From NCBI RefSeq assembly GCF_024679095.1, contig NC_066577.1, positions 1,997,490-2,061,489 on the forward strand: DNA of 64,000 bases, in the 5' to 3' direction. The DNA is from Eriocheir sinensis. Its lineage: Eukaryota; Arthropoda; Malacostraca; Decapoda; Varunidae. Every line of letters starts with the position of its first letter. Position 1 is the stretch's first letter. A program made the translations under genes and the position numbers. This document shows, piece by piece, positions 33,931-48,718 of the stretch. A model generated the notes under the pieces. It was not told the DNA's origin. It was given only the letters and a program-made list of their open reading frames with translations, and searched no databases.

Positions 33931-34135
33931 TAACCTGACCTAAATAAACTAAATCTAAGCTGATCTGACCTGACCAAAGCAAATCTAGTGTAACCTGACC
34001 TAAATAAACTAAATCTAGCCTAGCTTGACGATATCTGATCTAACCAATCTAAATCTAACCTACTCTGACCTCACCAAATGAAATCCAGCATATAAACTAA
34101 CTATATCCAGCATAACCTGACCTGGCCAAATGAAC
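33931..34135. repeat. Diverged 30-bp repeat transition zone
   Basis: Irregular units combining type A and type B features (for example CCTGACCTAAATAAACTAAA and GCAAATCTAGTGTAACC). This links the two neighbouring arrays as one family. Confidence 0.85.
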
Positions 34136-34632
34136 TCTAGCCTGACCTAACCAAATGAAATCCAGGATAACCTGACCTCACCAAATGAAATCCAGCATAA
34201 CCTGACCTCACCAAATGAAATCCAGGATAACCTGACCTCACCAAATGAAATCCAGCATAACCTGACCTCACCAAATGAAATCCAGGATAACCTGACCTCA
34301 CCAAATCAAATCCAGCATTACCTGACCTCACCAAATGAAATCCAGCATTACCTGACCTCACCAAATGAAATCCAGCCTAACCTGACCTCACCAAATGAAA
34401 TCCAACCTAACCTGACCTCACCAAATCAAATCCAGCATAACCTGACCTCACCAAATGAAATCCAGGATAACCTGACCTAACCAAATGAAATCCAGGATAA
34501 CCTGACCTCACCAAATGAAATCCAGGATAACCTGACCTCACCAAATGAAATCCAGCATAACCTGACCTCACCAAATGAAATCCAGGATAACCTGACCTCA
34601 CCAAATGAAATCCAGCCTAACCTGACCTAACC
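34136..34632. repeat. 30-bp minisatellite, type B (~16 copies)
   Basis: The unit CCTGACCTCACCAAATGAAA continues with TCCAGCATAA or TCCAGGATAA; period 30 bp. AGCATAA and AGGATAA units alternate in much of the array, suggesting amplification of a 60-bp dimer. Confidence 0.96.
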
Positions 34633-34941
34633 TGACACCATTCAGGCCAGAGCGGCCTGCACATGACACGGTGGCCGTAGAGTCGAGGGCCAAGATCAAC
34701 GTGGTCTTACTGTGGCTATTATAATTATTCGTCTCCACAACAAACGATGGATCAAAACGCTCAAACAAACCAAACAACAATAAAATCAAAGAAAAAAACA
34801 CCAAATGGCAAGCGGCAATAAAGGACGCAAATACTGCACAAAGGCGTCCTTCGTAGTGGGCCGGGTGTTATTCTGGAATTTTACTGATTAGTTTGGGTTA
34901 GTTTTGTTATGTTTAATTTTTTACAATATTCTGCCAATAAT
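34633..34941. other. Unassigned sequence
   Basis: No gene recognised between the 30-bp arrays and the next duplication. Confidence 0.4.
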
Positions 34942-35110
34942 CTACTGCTAGGGAGGAGGGAACAGCTGGTAATGGTGTGTCCCTAATAACTGGAAGTGAC
35001 TGCTGATGTGAGTCTTGACCCCTAAAGGACAGGCTACTGCTAGGGAGGAGGGAACAGCTGGTAATGGTGTGTCCCTAATAACTGGAAGTGACTGCTGATG
35101 TGAGTCTTAA
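34942..35110. repeat. 92-bp tandem duplication
   Basis: CTACTGCTAGGGAGGAGGGA starts at 34942 and 35034; the copies stay near-identical through GTGAGTCTT. Confidence 0.93.
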
Positions 35111-35429
35111 CTCCCATGCAAGTGAAGTAGAGAGGCTTGGGTGTACTTCTGGAGCAATACCCAAATGATGCCTCAGAACACTCACCGGAATGAAAAATCT
35201 ATCAAATAAATGAAAGAAAAAACACCCAAAACAGGCAGCGGCAGGAAGGCACAAAAACAGCACAAAGGTGTCCTTCACAATGACACGGGTGGAGGTATAC
35301 AGCAGGGAGACGGGTGTACGGTACTTCTGGAATTTACCACATATAGTTAGGTCAGGTCAGGTTGGGTTAGATTTACTTTGGTTAGTTTTGTCAGGCTTAA
35401 TTTTTGAGGATAAATACAAAGTACAGGGC
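35111..35429. other. Unassigned sequence
   Basis: Short unique stretch before the LINE; includes GGTCAGGTCAGG and GTTAGATTTA fragments related to the 30-bp family. Confidence 0.4.
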
Positions 35430-38400
35430 CCGCCTTGGGCAAGAAGGTTGGTAAAAAATTAAGTAAAGGAAATAATAGTAAAGACATACGAGCAATGACG
35501 TGTTGGTATACAAATGCTGATGTCTTGAGCACCAAGTTAATCGAGTTAAGATTTAGATTAAGGCATTGTATAAGCAAGCCACTTCTGTTATTTATATGTG
35601 AGGTTAATCCAAAAAATTTGAGATATCCCTTGACAGCTGAAGAAATGTCAATATCTGGATATAAGTTATATTTAAAGAGAGAGAATAGAGGAATAGCAAT
35701 ATATGTACATGAGAGTATATCAGCATGGCAAGTGGAGATGAACACAGAATTTGAAGAGGCTTTATGGATACGCATGAGAGTTAACAAGAACGAGGAAGCA
35801 CTGATGGGGTGTTTATACAGAAGCCCACACAGCAGTAAGGAAAATAACGATAAACTCAGACAGTTATTGGTGGAAGTGAATTCTGGTAGGGATACACACG
35901 TTTTTATGGTTGGTGATTTCAACTATCCCAAAATTGATTGGGAAAATTGGACTACAGAGGGAGCACAGAAACAGAGGAATATAAATTTATAGAAGCAGTG
36001 AGGAACTCTTACATGTACCAACATGTATCACAGGCCACCAGAGGAAGAGGCATGGTTTCAACAAGTTTACTTGACTTAATTATGACCAGAGAGGAAGGTA
36101 TAATATCAAATATTGAATATGAGTCCCCCCTTGGTAAAAGTGATCACTGTGTACTTATAATAGACCTTAAATTTTTTAACAGTGTACCCCAGCGCTCATA
36201 TGAGAAGTTTTATTATGATAAAGGGGACTATGAAGCTATGCGTACATTTTTAGGGAGTATCGAATGGGAAGAAGGATTCAAACACTGCAAAGATAATGTA
36301 GAGGAACAGTTGAAGATGATCACAGAAAATTTGCAGTTAGCAAAACAAAAATTTATCCCCAGTAAGATCATTGATACTGCAGGACAACGACAATATAATA
36401 CACCACTTGACATGAAGACACGACAAGCAGTGAGGAAGAAACATAGAACATGGCAAAGGTATATTGAGACCATGGATCAACAGAAATATAAAGAATATGC
36501 CAGGGCAAGAAATAAGGCAAAGTCTATGACGAGGAAACTGCAGAGGGCAGCGGAAAGGAAATTTCATTAAGTGTAAGGAGAACCCAAAAACGTTTGGAAA
36601 TATGTGAAAAGTAAAGTGAAGGTAAAGAGGGTGTAGCTGATCTATACATATCAGAGTCAGGGGACAGAAGAATTGACAAAAACAGATGGTGAGAAAGCAC
36701 AGGTACTAGCTGATTTCTTTAGTAGTGTATTTATAGAGGAGCTTGATTCAGTTCCACCACCCATCGCAACCAGAAATTATGGAAGTAGACTTGAGATGGT
36801 TGAGATAACTGCTCATAAAATTAAGGAGAAACTGAAAAATCTCAAAGTGGATAAATCTCCTGAACCAGATGAAATACAACCGAGGATATTAAAGGAACTT
36901 AGTTCTGAGCTTGCAGAGCCCCTGAAAAGCTTATATAATACATCACTTCGAACGGGAAAGGTACCAGAAATATGGAGACAGGCTACAATATCGGCTATAT
37001 TTAAGAAAGGCTGTAAGAAAACGCCAAGCAACTATAGACCGGTAAGCTTAACATGTATATTATCTAAAGTAATGGAGTCTATAGTGAGAGATAAAATGGT
37101 TCATCATATGTCAGCAAACAATTTGTTTAGCCAGAGTCAGTTTGGCTTTATCAGTGGGAGGTCAATTACACTACAGTTATTAAAGGTAATGGATACATGG
37201 ACTGAAATACTGGAAGGTGGAGGAGAACTTGATGTAGTGTATCTAGATATAAAAAAGGCATTTGACACTGTCCCACACAACAGATTGATGATGAAGTTAA
37301 TATCCTATGGAATGGGAGATCAACTTGTATACTGGATTAAAGCCTTACTAAACAGAAGAAAACAGAAAGTGGTTGTTAGAGGTTCCTCGTCAGAGTGGAA
37401 GGATGTTGTCAGTGGAGTGCCTCAGGGAAGTGTTATTGGACCATTACTGTTTGTGATATATATTAATGACTTGCCAGATAATATTGAGTCATCGGTATAC
37501 ATGTTTGCTGACGACACTAAATGTTTTAAGGAAATTGGAAGTTCTGGGGACCAAGGATCACTCCAGAGGGATTTGGACAGGCTACAAAGTTGGTCAGTGG
37601 ATTGGTTATTGAGTTCCATCCAGCGAAGTGCAAGGTTATGACAGTGACAAGGCAAAGGAATCAACAAGTGGAAAGAGAATATTTTATGCAGAAGGAAGAC
37701 CAACCTGTAAGTCTTGAACGAGTGGATAGTAAAAAGGATCTCGGAATAATAGTAGACCAGCATCTTACATTTGAACAACATATTAATGACAAAATAAATA
37801 AAGCCAATAGAACAATGCGACTCATCAGAAGGTCATTTGTGGATTTAAATAAAGAAAATTTTATTAGATTGTATAAAGTACTGGTGAGACCACAGCTGGA
37901 ATTTGGAAATGTGATATGGAGTCCGAGTAGAAAGAAGGACATCACTTCCCTGGAAAATGTGCAAAGGCGATCAACGAGAATGGTAAATGGACTTAGACAC
38001 CTATCGTACCAAGAAAGGTTAAAGGAACTTAGTTTGCCAACATTGGTGTATAGGAGGTTAAGGGGTGAAATGATAGAGTGGCTCCAGTGCTTGACTATAA
38101 TGTACGTGAAGAATTAGTGACAAGAGGACACCAATACAAATTGAATAAAAAGAGGTGCAACACAAGGATCCGTCAAAACAGTTACATGAATAGGATAGTA
38201 AATGTATGGAATAGTCTTCCCTCCTCTGTAGTAGAGGCCCCAAGTATTTATACATTTGAAAAGAGACTTGACCGCCACTGGCAGCATCAAGAAGTGTTTT
38301 TTAACTATGAAGCAAAGTTGTCTGTTTCGCCACAGATGTCCATACCATAGTTTTTTTTGAGCTGTTACTGAAGATCTGGATATAGAGGCCCTTGGGCCTG

Positions 38401-38432
38401 CGTCCAGCACTCACCTAAGTATACCTAAGTAT
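35430..38432 (+). mobile_element. CR1-like LINE, near-complete ORF2
   Basis: The longest LINE reading on the plus strand. It has an AP-type endonuclease, a full RT and the C-terminal region, and ends in two ACCTAAGTAT copies at 38413-38432 (tandem 3' tail, no poly-A), as in the CR1/L2 group. Frameshifts near 35985, 37600 and 38080 and stops around 36570-36640 break it. No ORF1 is recognisable upstream, so the 5' end is probably truncated. I see no target duplication. Confidence 0.93.
35480..38350 (+). pseudogene. LINE ORF2: endonuclease and reverse transcriptase
   Basis: ORF2 nicks target DNA and copies the LINE RNA. Endonuclease signatures in order: CWYTNADVLSTK near 35500, an ICEVN block near 35595, GCLYRSPHSS near 35808, VGDFNYPKIDW near 35910 and GKSDHCVLIID near 36135. 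Then RT: SNYRPVSLT near 37030, VYLDIKKAFDTVPH near 37235, SGVPQGSVIGP near 37410 and MFADDTK near 37500. The C-terminal region reads LVRPQLEFGNVIWSP and NVWNSLPSSVVEAP. All catalytic aspartates are kept; inactivation is only by frameshifts and stops, so this copy is younger than most others here. Confidence 0.92.
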
Positions 38433-39897
38433 GTGATAGGCCTCACACTGTAGTGACACGACTAGCCTGATGGGTGAGCCTCCCATAACCCACTTAGCCA
38501 GGGGGGCACCTCTTTGGCCCACTGGTAAAGGAGTGGCTCTCCCGTTACGGGGCAGGGCGGCGGCAGGTGCACGTCAGGCATTGAAAAGTCAACCTTTCAG
38601 TGGTTTCTGGAAAATAAAACTTTCTCCATAATAAACAGCATCATATTTTGCACTGAAATAAAGCGTGTCTCAAAATTAGTACCACCTAGGCTCCTGTCCT
38701 TCCCTCAACAACCCCCGAGCAGCCACCTGAGACCCCAAAAGCTGGAAATGTGTAAGCTTGGGTGTGATTCTGAAATAATACCAAGCTGTCACCTCAGCCA
38801 TAAAAAGCCTGAAACAGGTAAACTTGACATGGGGCAGCTTGGGTGTGATTCTGAAATATTGCTGACCCATCACCTGAACCGGTAAAATTCTAGTGTTTGC
38901 CCATACTCCCCCCTCCCCCCCATACAAGCCTGGGGACCTGGTGGGAATGCGGGGTTTCGGGTGGGGGACACGAAATCCGTCGCATTCGCGTATTTTTTTA
39001 GTGGGGGGGGGGGGGAAAACTCCCTAGATCCAGGGAAATTTCTTAAATTTAGGGAATTTCTCCTCCACCACTAAAATAAGCGTTTGCGACGAATTTAGTG
39101 TTTCCCATACGAAAACCACGCACTCAGTGGATCCCCAAGCTTGTTTTGGGAGAGAAGCGTAGTGAACCCACCAAACGATGCTCACCTCACCATCTGGCGT
39201 GGCACCGGCGGCCATCTGTGCTCACATAAACGCCTCCACCACACTCATGCCCTCTCTCTCTAGCAGGCTGTCACCTCATCGCAAGGTTTCTGTCCGCCAA
39301 GTAGAGTCCGTGGCACCAAACACAGTGTATCTTCATTGTTTATCACTGACACAAGTAAAACCACCGGCTAGCCGGGATCCATCCAACACCGCGCCTTTAA
39401 CACTACTGCGGCTTGTGCAGGAAGTGCAGGCTCTCGAACCTCTTGCCCGAGCTGTTCGAACACGTGAATCCCTACTGACCGGATTTTGAATCTGCTTCAC
39501 GGGCTCGTATTCCCAGTATACAAGGTGATTGTGGATATTGACTCCGCGCCTCCAGAATACGATAATACGCCTCCATATATCATAGTAAAAAAACAAAGTA
39601 CTTAAAAGTAAAGAAGCCGAATTAATCCCCTTCCCCCAACGATCTTGGGGGACCTGCGTGAACTCGGGGTATTTGGGTGGGGGAGCATATTTAAACTACT
39701 CCAACCGAGCTTTACGACCTGGGGCCGTATACACAAACGTTCTCAGCATCGCTAAGTGCACTTAACGGCAAAGAATCGTTAAGTTTTCTACTTAGCGCTG
39801 GAGCTGGAGCACTTAGCGGGCGGAAAATTTAAGGCGGGGAAGGGGCTCCCATAGCACCGTTAAAAATGTATAAGTATTGCAAAATGGCGGATTACAG
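38433..39897. other. Unassigned sequence with poly-G run
   Basis: No gene recognised. Includes a poly-G run near 39002-39014. A 103-codon plus-strand ORF (39178-39489) has no recognisable motif. The stretch around 38510-38560 looks faintly tRNA-like but lacks a B box. Confidence 0.45.
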
Positions 39898-40590
39898 CTT
39901 ACCTATGAATGCTTACCTATGAATGGATAGTGGGGGAGTAAGAAGTGACTTCTTTTGGTGTTCCCCACCTCTAAGACCTGTTAGCCTCATGCCCCTGATC
40001 CAAGTGCCTGTCATACCGCGATTTGAAACTGGCTATTGAAGGGGCAGATACCACATTATCTGAGAGCTTATTCCACGGGTCTATAACTCTAATGGCAAAC
40101 CAGTTTCCCTTCATTGCGGTTCGCCAATGGTCTGGTTTACTCAGCTTGTAGGAGTGGCCCCGCAGTCGGTGAGTGTTGAGTTGAAAGAATCTGGTGAGGG
40201 GGACGTCCTCGTAGCCATGCAGGAGCTTGTATGTCTGGATCATGTCACCCCTCACTCTTCTCTCTTGTAGCGTCTGGAGGCCAAGGTGCTTACAGCGCTC
40301 TTCGTATGGCAACTGGGCAATGCCTGGTACTAGCTTTGTTGCCCTTCTCTGCACCCTCTCCAAGGCCTGGATGTCCTTTGCCAGGTATGGGGACCACACT
40401 TGGGCCCCGTAGTCCAAGATGGGCCGGACTAGAGAGAGATATAGCGGCAGCAAGATGGTCTTATCCAGCACACTGAAGTTGCGTTTGATGATGCCCAGTC
40501 TGCTGTTCGCTTTAGCAGCCACCATTGCCACGTGACTGGATGATTTGAGGCTATTGGCCACTATAATGCCAAGGTCCTTTTCCCGGTCCG
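39898..40590 (-). mobile_element. CR1-like LINE 3' fragment
   Basis: Minus-strand C-terminal part of ORF2, open for about 195 codons: DLGIIVANSL, then LVRPILDYGAQVWSPYLAKD, VRGDMIQTYKLLHG and VIDPWNKLSDNVVSAPS. The 3' end is two copies of the 14-mer CTTACCTATGAATG (plus-strand sense) at 39898-39925. Truncated 5' at about 40590. A different subfamily from its neighbours, judged by tail and sequence. Confidence 0.9.
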
Positions 40591-40881
40591 ACTGTTATAG
40601 TAGGATATCAATGTATTATTATTATTTAATATCACCACGAATTAGGCATACAATTGTCAATGGAAAAACCCCACGACAGATAGATCACGCCACCTTAAAG
40701 GAATGTCGTCCGTCAGTGTTTACCGTCTCAGTTTTGTATACTTAGCACTCCGATGGTGCGTGGAGGTCACCTTGACATACGTGACCAATTGTAACAATTA
40801 TTTTCCAACCTGTAACTCGCCACTCCTTCACGAGAGTCCGACTGACACACAACGACAGTCGCTCTCGCTCCGTCGCTTCTT
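40591..40881. other. Unassigned sequence next to assembly gap
   Basis: No recognisable feature; ends at the run of Ns. Confidence 0.4.
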
Positions 40882-40981
40882 NNNNNNNNNNNNNNNNNNN
40901 NNNNNNNNNNNNNNNNNNNNNNNNNNNNNNNNNNNNNNNNNNNNNNNNNNNNNNNNNNNNNNNNNNNNNNNNNNNNNNNNN
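40882..40981. other. Assembly gap (100 N)
   Basis: Exactly 100 Ns, the usual placeholder for a scaffold gap of unknown size. It cuts the LINE on its right before that element's C-terminal end, so missing sequence should include the rest of that LINE. Confidence 0.98.
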
Positions 40982-42475
40982 TGTGCAGCGGGGTCATGGA
41001 GGGGGGGGAGGCATGCAGTTAGCAAGTTCAGAAGAGCAGTCAGCGTGGAAATATCGATAGAAGATAGAAAGAGAGGCAACATCGCGGCGGAATTTAAGAG
41101 GTACAAGACTATCAGTAGTAGGAGGAGAGCTGATGAGACGAAGAACCTTAGACTCCATGCACTCTGTCCAGAAGAGCTGTGTGAGTGGAGCCCCCCCACA
41201 CGTGAGATGCATCCTCCATATGAGGGCGTAAAAGGCCCTGTATATGGATAGCAACTGCGCAGGGGAAAAGAACTGGCGGAGACGATACAGAACACCCAAC
41301 CTCGAGGAAGTTGATTTAGCGAGAGGGGAGATATGAAGTTTCCAGTTGAGATTTTGAGTTAAGGATAGACCGAGGATGTTAAGTGTTGAAAAAGGTGACA
41401 GCTGAGTGTTGTCGAAGAATAGGGGATCGGTGTTTAGAAAATTGTGTCGAGTTGATAGGTGGAGAAATTGAGTTTTTGAGGCATTGAAGGACACAAGGTT
41501 CCTTCTGCCCCAATCGGAAATGATAGCAAGGTCTGAGGTTAAGCGTTCTGCAGCCTCCAGTCTGGAGTCGTGTACTTCCTGTTGTGATGGTCTTTTATTG
41601 AAAGAAGTTGAATAATGCAGAGTGGAGTCGTCGGCGTACGAGTGGACAGGACAGTTTGTTATGGAAAGAAGATCATTGATGAATAACAGGAAGAGAGTGG
41701 GTGATAGGACAGAGCCCTGTGGAACGCCACTGTTGATAGGTTTAGGGGAAGAGCAGCGACCGTCTACCACCGCAGAGATAGAACGCCCGGAAAGGAAACT
41801 GGAGATAAAGGAACAGAGAGGGATGGAATCCGAAAGAGGGCAGTTTAGAAAGCAAAGACTGGTGCCAGACTCTATTGAGGGCTTTCGATATGTCTAGCGC
41901 AACTGAAAAAGTTTCACCGAAACGGCTAAGAGAGGATGACCAAGAGTCAGTTAAGAGAGCAAGAAGATCGCCAGTAGAACGCCTCTTGCGGAATCGATAC
42001 AGGCGATCAGATAGAAAGTTAGAAGTGGAAAGGTGCTTTTGAATCTTCCGGTTAAGGATTGATTCAAAAGCTTTAGATAGACAGGAAAGTAAAGCTATAG
42101 GGCGGTAGTTTGACGGATTGGAACGGTCACCCTTCTTAAGCACAGGCTGTACAAAGGCATACTTCCAGCAGGAAGGAAAGATAGATGTTGATAGGTAGAG
42201 ACGAAAGAGTTTGACCAGGCAGGGTGTCAGCACGGAAGCACAGTTTTTAAGGACATTAGGAGGCACTCAATCAGGTCCATAAGCCTTCTGAGAGTTGAGG
42301 CCAGAAAGGGCATAGAAAACATTATTTGGAAGAATCTCAATAACAGCCATAAAGGAGTCAGAGTGGGGATGAGGGATGAGTAGGAGGAATATGCCCAGAA
42401 TCGTCCAGGGTGGAGTTCTAACAGAAAGAATTACATACGTAGATTTAGACCCCACCAACAGTCGTGCTGTAGAGC
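40982..42475 (-). mobile_element. YADDST-type LINE (Jockey-like), RT region
   Basis: Minus-strand RT of a second LINE lineage. Signatures: KKGDRSNPSNYRPIALLS near 42110, ALDISKALNRVWH near 41890 (normally KAFDRVWH, so the motif is damaged), SGVPQGSVLSPTLFLLFIND near 41720, and HSYADDSTLHY near 41630. It then runs through SDWGRRNLVSFNASKTQFLH to a CMPPPPP end cut by the gap. A TGA replaces a codon at 42264-42266, and a frameshift lies near 41760. The YADDST core and RVWH motif separate it from the FADDTK-type CR1-like copies; the exact clade is uncertain. Confidence 0.9.
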
Positions 42476-42476
42476 T

Positions 42477-42525
42477 GAGAAAGGAGGAGGAGGAGGAGGA
42501 AGAGGAGGAGGAGGAAAGAGCGAGT
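42477..42525. repeat. (GGA)n microsatellite
   Basis: GGA run with a GAA interruption at the 5' edge of the LINE on the minus strand. Confidence 0.93.
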
Positions 42526-42712
42526 AAGAGAACACAACAAAAACAATATCAACAAAAATCAGAAGAAAAAGATGAAGAAGAGAAATTTAGAGATGGTTAA
42601 AGGAAAGAAGACAAGAACAAAAACAATCAATGGTGGTGTTTGATATTGTTGGAAGTGATGTTAAAGAAATGGCACAAATTCTAACTTCGCTATCTCATTA
42701 CGACAGGTTATT

Positions 42713-42958
<246 letters not shown>

Positions 42959-43007
42959 GAATTTTAAAAAGAATTTGCCGACGCTCAAAGGAGGAAGAAG
43001 AGGAAAA

Positions 43008-43063
43008 GGAATAGGAGGAGGAGGAAGAGGAGGAGGAGGAGGAGGAGGAGGAGGAGGAGGAGG
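43008..43063. repeat. (GGA)n microsatellite
   Basis: GGA run just upstream of a LINE 5' fragment. Confidence 0.93.
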
Positions 43064-43065
43064 AA

Positions 43066-43300
43066 GAACACTAAAGAACACAAAGAAAGAATAAACAACA
43101 GCAGACCTGGTCGTCCTTAAGAGGCAATTTGTGACAAGCTACACTAACTATCTAATCAAAAGTGGGAGATGAAGGACAGCAAAGGCGAAGGGTCCTCCCC
43201 ACCCCCCATCCCTCCAGCCAGAGCTGGCAGGAAAGGTAAAAGAACCATGCAGCATGAAAAAAACTGCATGGAAATTATGTAGGAAAGAGGAAAAAACTAT
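43066..43300 (+). mobile_element. Dispersed repeat, LINE 5' fragment (copy 1)
   Basis: About 230 bp closely matching 60060-60345. Both copies contain an ATG followed by MKDSKxExSSPPPIPPAxAG and a Lys/Arg-rich stretch (GRKGKR), which looks like the start of a LINE ORF. Here the frame breaks after about 40 codons and RT sequence follows, so this may be the 5' end of an internally deleted copy. The LINE link is an inference from position. Confidence 0.65.
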
Positions 43301-46080
<2,780 letters not shown>

Positions 46081-46825
46081 AAACAATGAAAGGGCCCCGG
46101 CATTCCATGACTGTTGCAGTGTGTGTCCCTCGGCCTGGCACACAGCGTGCAGCAGACACAGGGGAGTTAATAACCTCCCAGTAGTACCTATAGCCTAGCC
46201 TAAGGCGCATTGCTACCACATCCTGAGGTGCACTGTGTCGCCCATAGGGGTAAACAGTGGTGGGAGACACTTGCATAATGGAGGCTGCTGGTGCTACCAT
46301 TGTCACAGCAGTGTCTGAGTTGGGTAGCAATGTTATTATGGAAATAGTCCCTAACTATATTCTTAACATAGCTAAGCGTATAGTCAGTGTCAGGGTCCAC
46401 TGTGTCATCCTGAAGGGCACGTCGAGCAAGGCAGTCTGCCTTTTCATTGTGCTGGATGGAAGGGCACCCAGGTGAAGTGGACCGTGGCACCTGCGGCCTC
46501 AAGGGCACGGAGGGCAGTCAGGCACTTAGTCACAAGATCACAGTCTGTAGGGGAGGAGGACACAGGTTCATGTAATGCAGCCTGGCTATCAACAAACAAG
46601 TATACATCTTTGCGAAAAGCTGCTACAGTGTGGCGAGCCTCAAGTATGGCATACAGCTCAGCCTGGGTCGAGGACAGGTACCCTGGCAGCCGCCTGGTAA
46701 TCTCAATGTCAGTGTACAACAGAACTGCAGATTTCTATCATATGTAGCCCTATCTGATTATACAGCTCTCAACTCACCTGTGAAATGATGTAGAACCACT
46801 ACGTTCCCTTTTCGTGCAGCCATAG
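46081..46825 (-). mobile_element. LINE fragment with RNase H domain
   Basis: Minus-strand RNase H, which would degrade the RNA strand of the RNA-DNA hybrid. Motifs: SSTQAELYAILEA (catalytic Glu) near 46675, LFVDSQAALHE (catalytic Asp) near 46595, TVHFTWVPFHP near 46465 and, after a frameshift near 46455, HNEKADCLARRAL (catalytic Asp region) near 46440. RNase H at the ORF2 end occurs in I-, R1- and LOA-type LINEs but not in CR1, so this is a third lineage. No RT part remains; the CR1-like tail at 46826 abuts its upstream edge. Confidence 0.85.
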
Positions 46826-47492
46826 GAACATATGAACATAAGAACGCCTGTACAAGGCAGCTCCTTTGAATCTAAGCTCCCGTGTATCTAACCCCACCTA
46901 ATATCGCTGTCCATGAATTTATCAAATCTATTTATTAATGTGACAATTGTATTGGCACTCAGCACGTGACTGCAAACCTGTTCCACTCATCCACCAACCA
47001 CTCTGTTAGTAAACCAATTTTTGCCTATGTCCTTGTTGAATCTGAATTTATCCAGTTTAAACCCATTACTTCGTGTCCTACCCGGTTCTCTTACCAACAA
47101 AACCTTATAATTATCCCCCTTATTAAAGCCCTTCATCCATTTATAAACCTCGATCATGTCTCCACGCACCCTTCGCCTTTCTAGAGAATGCAAGTTTAAC
47201 TGTTTGAGTCTTTCCTCGTATGGCAAGTTTCTCAACCCCTGAATCATCTAAGTCATCCTCCTCTGCACCGATTCTAACATTTTGATATCCAAGTGACCAG
47301 AACTGAACCACATAGTCAAGATGAGGTCTAACTAATACTAAATATAGTTTGAGGAAGACTTCGGCGCTTCTATTGCTCCTTCTATTGGCTCCTTCAAATA
47401 AATCCCAGTACCCTATTTGCTCGATTTCTACCATGAATGCATTGTGCCATTAAGCAATAGTTATGTGAGGGGCTGTTCCTACCTACACTCAG
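46826..47492 (-). mobile_element. CR1-like LINE 3' fragment
   Basis: Minus-strand C-terminal ORF2 region with LRNLPYEERLKQLNLHSLER, RGDMIEVYKWMKGFNKGD and KNWFTNRVVGGW, in two frames. The same subfamily as the large element at 55313-59505: long stretches match, including the 3' end (CTTATGTTCATATGTTCC on the minus strand). 5'-truncated near 47492. Confidence 0.9.
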
Positions 47493-48718
47493 AAAAGGCA
47501 GTGATTGTATGCACTTTCATTGCGTCTACTGGATCAGCTGATATATGTTTTGAGTCTAAGGGGGGTGGGGAGACAGCGGACCAATAGCGCGTTGGCTTCG
47601 CGTTCGTGACGTCATGGCGGCTCCTCCCATAATACCTCCATGGTCTCGCCTCGCACTGTAAAATGGCCGCCCCACAAGTGCCCCGCCATGCCAGGGGCTC
47701 TCACAAGCTTACCGCTCCTCCGTCATCTTCATGCTGATGTTTTTTTTTAAACACAACACCCACTAGGAGGAGTGCCAAAAGCCTGCAGCCACAAGAAAGC
47801 CGTACACGCTAGTGTATCCCCGTGAATGAGGCACAGCGTAGCAGCCATCACGTCACGGGGTGCCGCTGCGCAGTCGCCCCGCCCTCCGCCACCGCCGCCA
47901 CACAGCCCCGGCCCTCCGCTGCCCTGCCCGTCCTCTGCTGCTGCCCGGCGGGGTGCCACCATTGGCCTGAAGCTCACATTACCTCGTCTCGGTGTGACAG
48001 GCGCCAGTACCGGCACAGTAATGGGTGAGAGATAAAGCGCAAAGTGGCCTCTGGTGACCTGCCCACCGCCGGGCGACACCAGTCGGTCTCCCTCGCCCCG
48101 CGCCCCGCTCCATGCCTCTCAGTCCCCGGCCCTGGCCTCCTCTGGCCCTCGTCAGTGCCCTGGGGACACAGTAACAGTCACTTACGGCTGTTGGCGGCTC
48201 GTCTGCGCATAAAGGGAGGCAGGAAAAGTGACGCTAAAGTCAGAACACAACGCCGGGGTCGCCCGCGAGTGGACCAATCAAATCACACGGGGTGTTGTGC
48301 TCCCTCAGAGCAGAGAGCGGGGACATAGCCGCCACGCGCTGGGAACCATATAGCCTTGTACAAGGAGACTATAGAACAGGAGAGGGGGCCTCTATGGGAG
48401 ACCGTGGGCGGGTGGTGGTGTATGTCGGTTGCAACAGATGGCGCAGGAGCAGCTTTGTTTACATTCAGGCGCCTCCCCCCCTCCAGACCCACCCGCAGCC
48501 CACAGAACCCATCGGCAGTGTTGCTACATGGGATCAAGCAGCAAATGTTGCTACTTTTTTTCTTCAGTCTGGTTATTTACCATTTTAAATAAAAAAATAA
48601 AGGTGGATAAATATCAAAATGAACATTAGGAACTATATATATATATATTTACTAGGTTGACTGCATGTCATGAGTAATGCTGTTATTGTTATATTATTAT
48701 ACCGCAATTATATTACTT
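47493..48718. other. CpG-rich unassigned region
   Basis: Rich in G+C and CpG compared with the rest of the window from about 47590 to 48520. Many short ORFs on both strands, none recognised. Candidate promoter motifs are listed separately. An AT-rich segment follows from about 48550. Confidence 0.55.
47575..47685. promoter_or_regulatory. Candidate CpG promoter: CCAAT, CRE, ATGGCGGC
   Basis: A CCAAT box (47581-47585) is followed 21 bp on by a perfect CRE TGACGTCA (47607-47614) overlapping ATGGCGGC, and then AAAATGGCCGCC near 47660, a YY1-like motif often found at TATA-less start sites. The clustering inside a CpG-rich patch suggests a promoter, perhaps for a gene running right; a further CCAAT box lies at 48274. 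No first exon can be shown. Confidence 0.35.

Noticed and set aside
38505..38575. tRNA-like segment (GGCCCACTGGTAAAGGAGTG)
   Set aside because: No B box and no matching SINE body.
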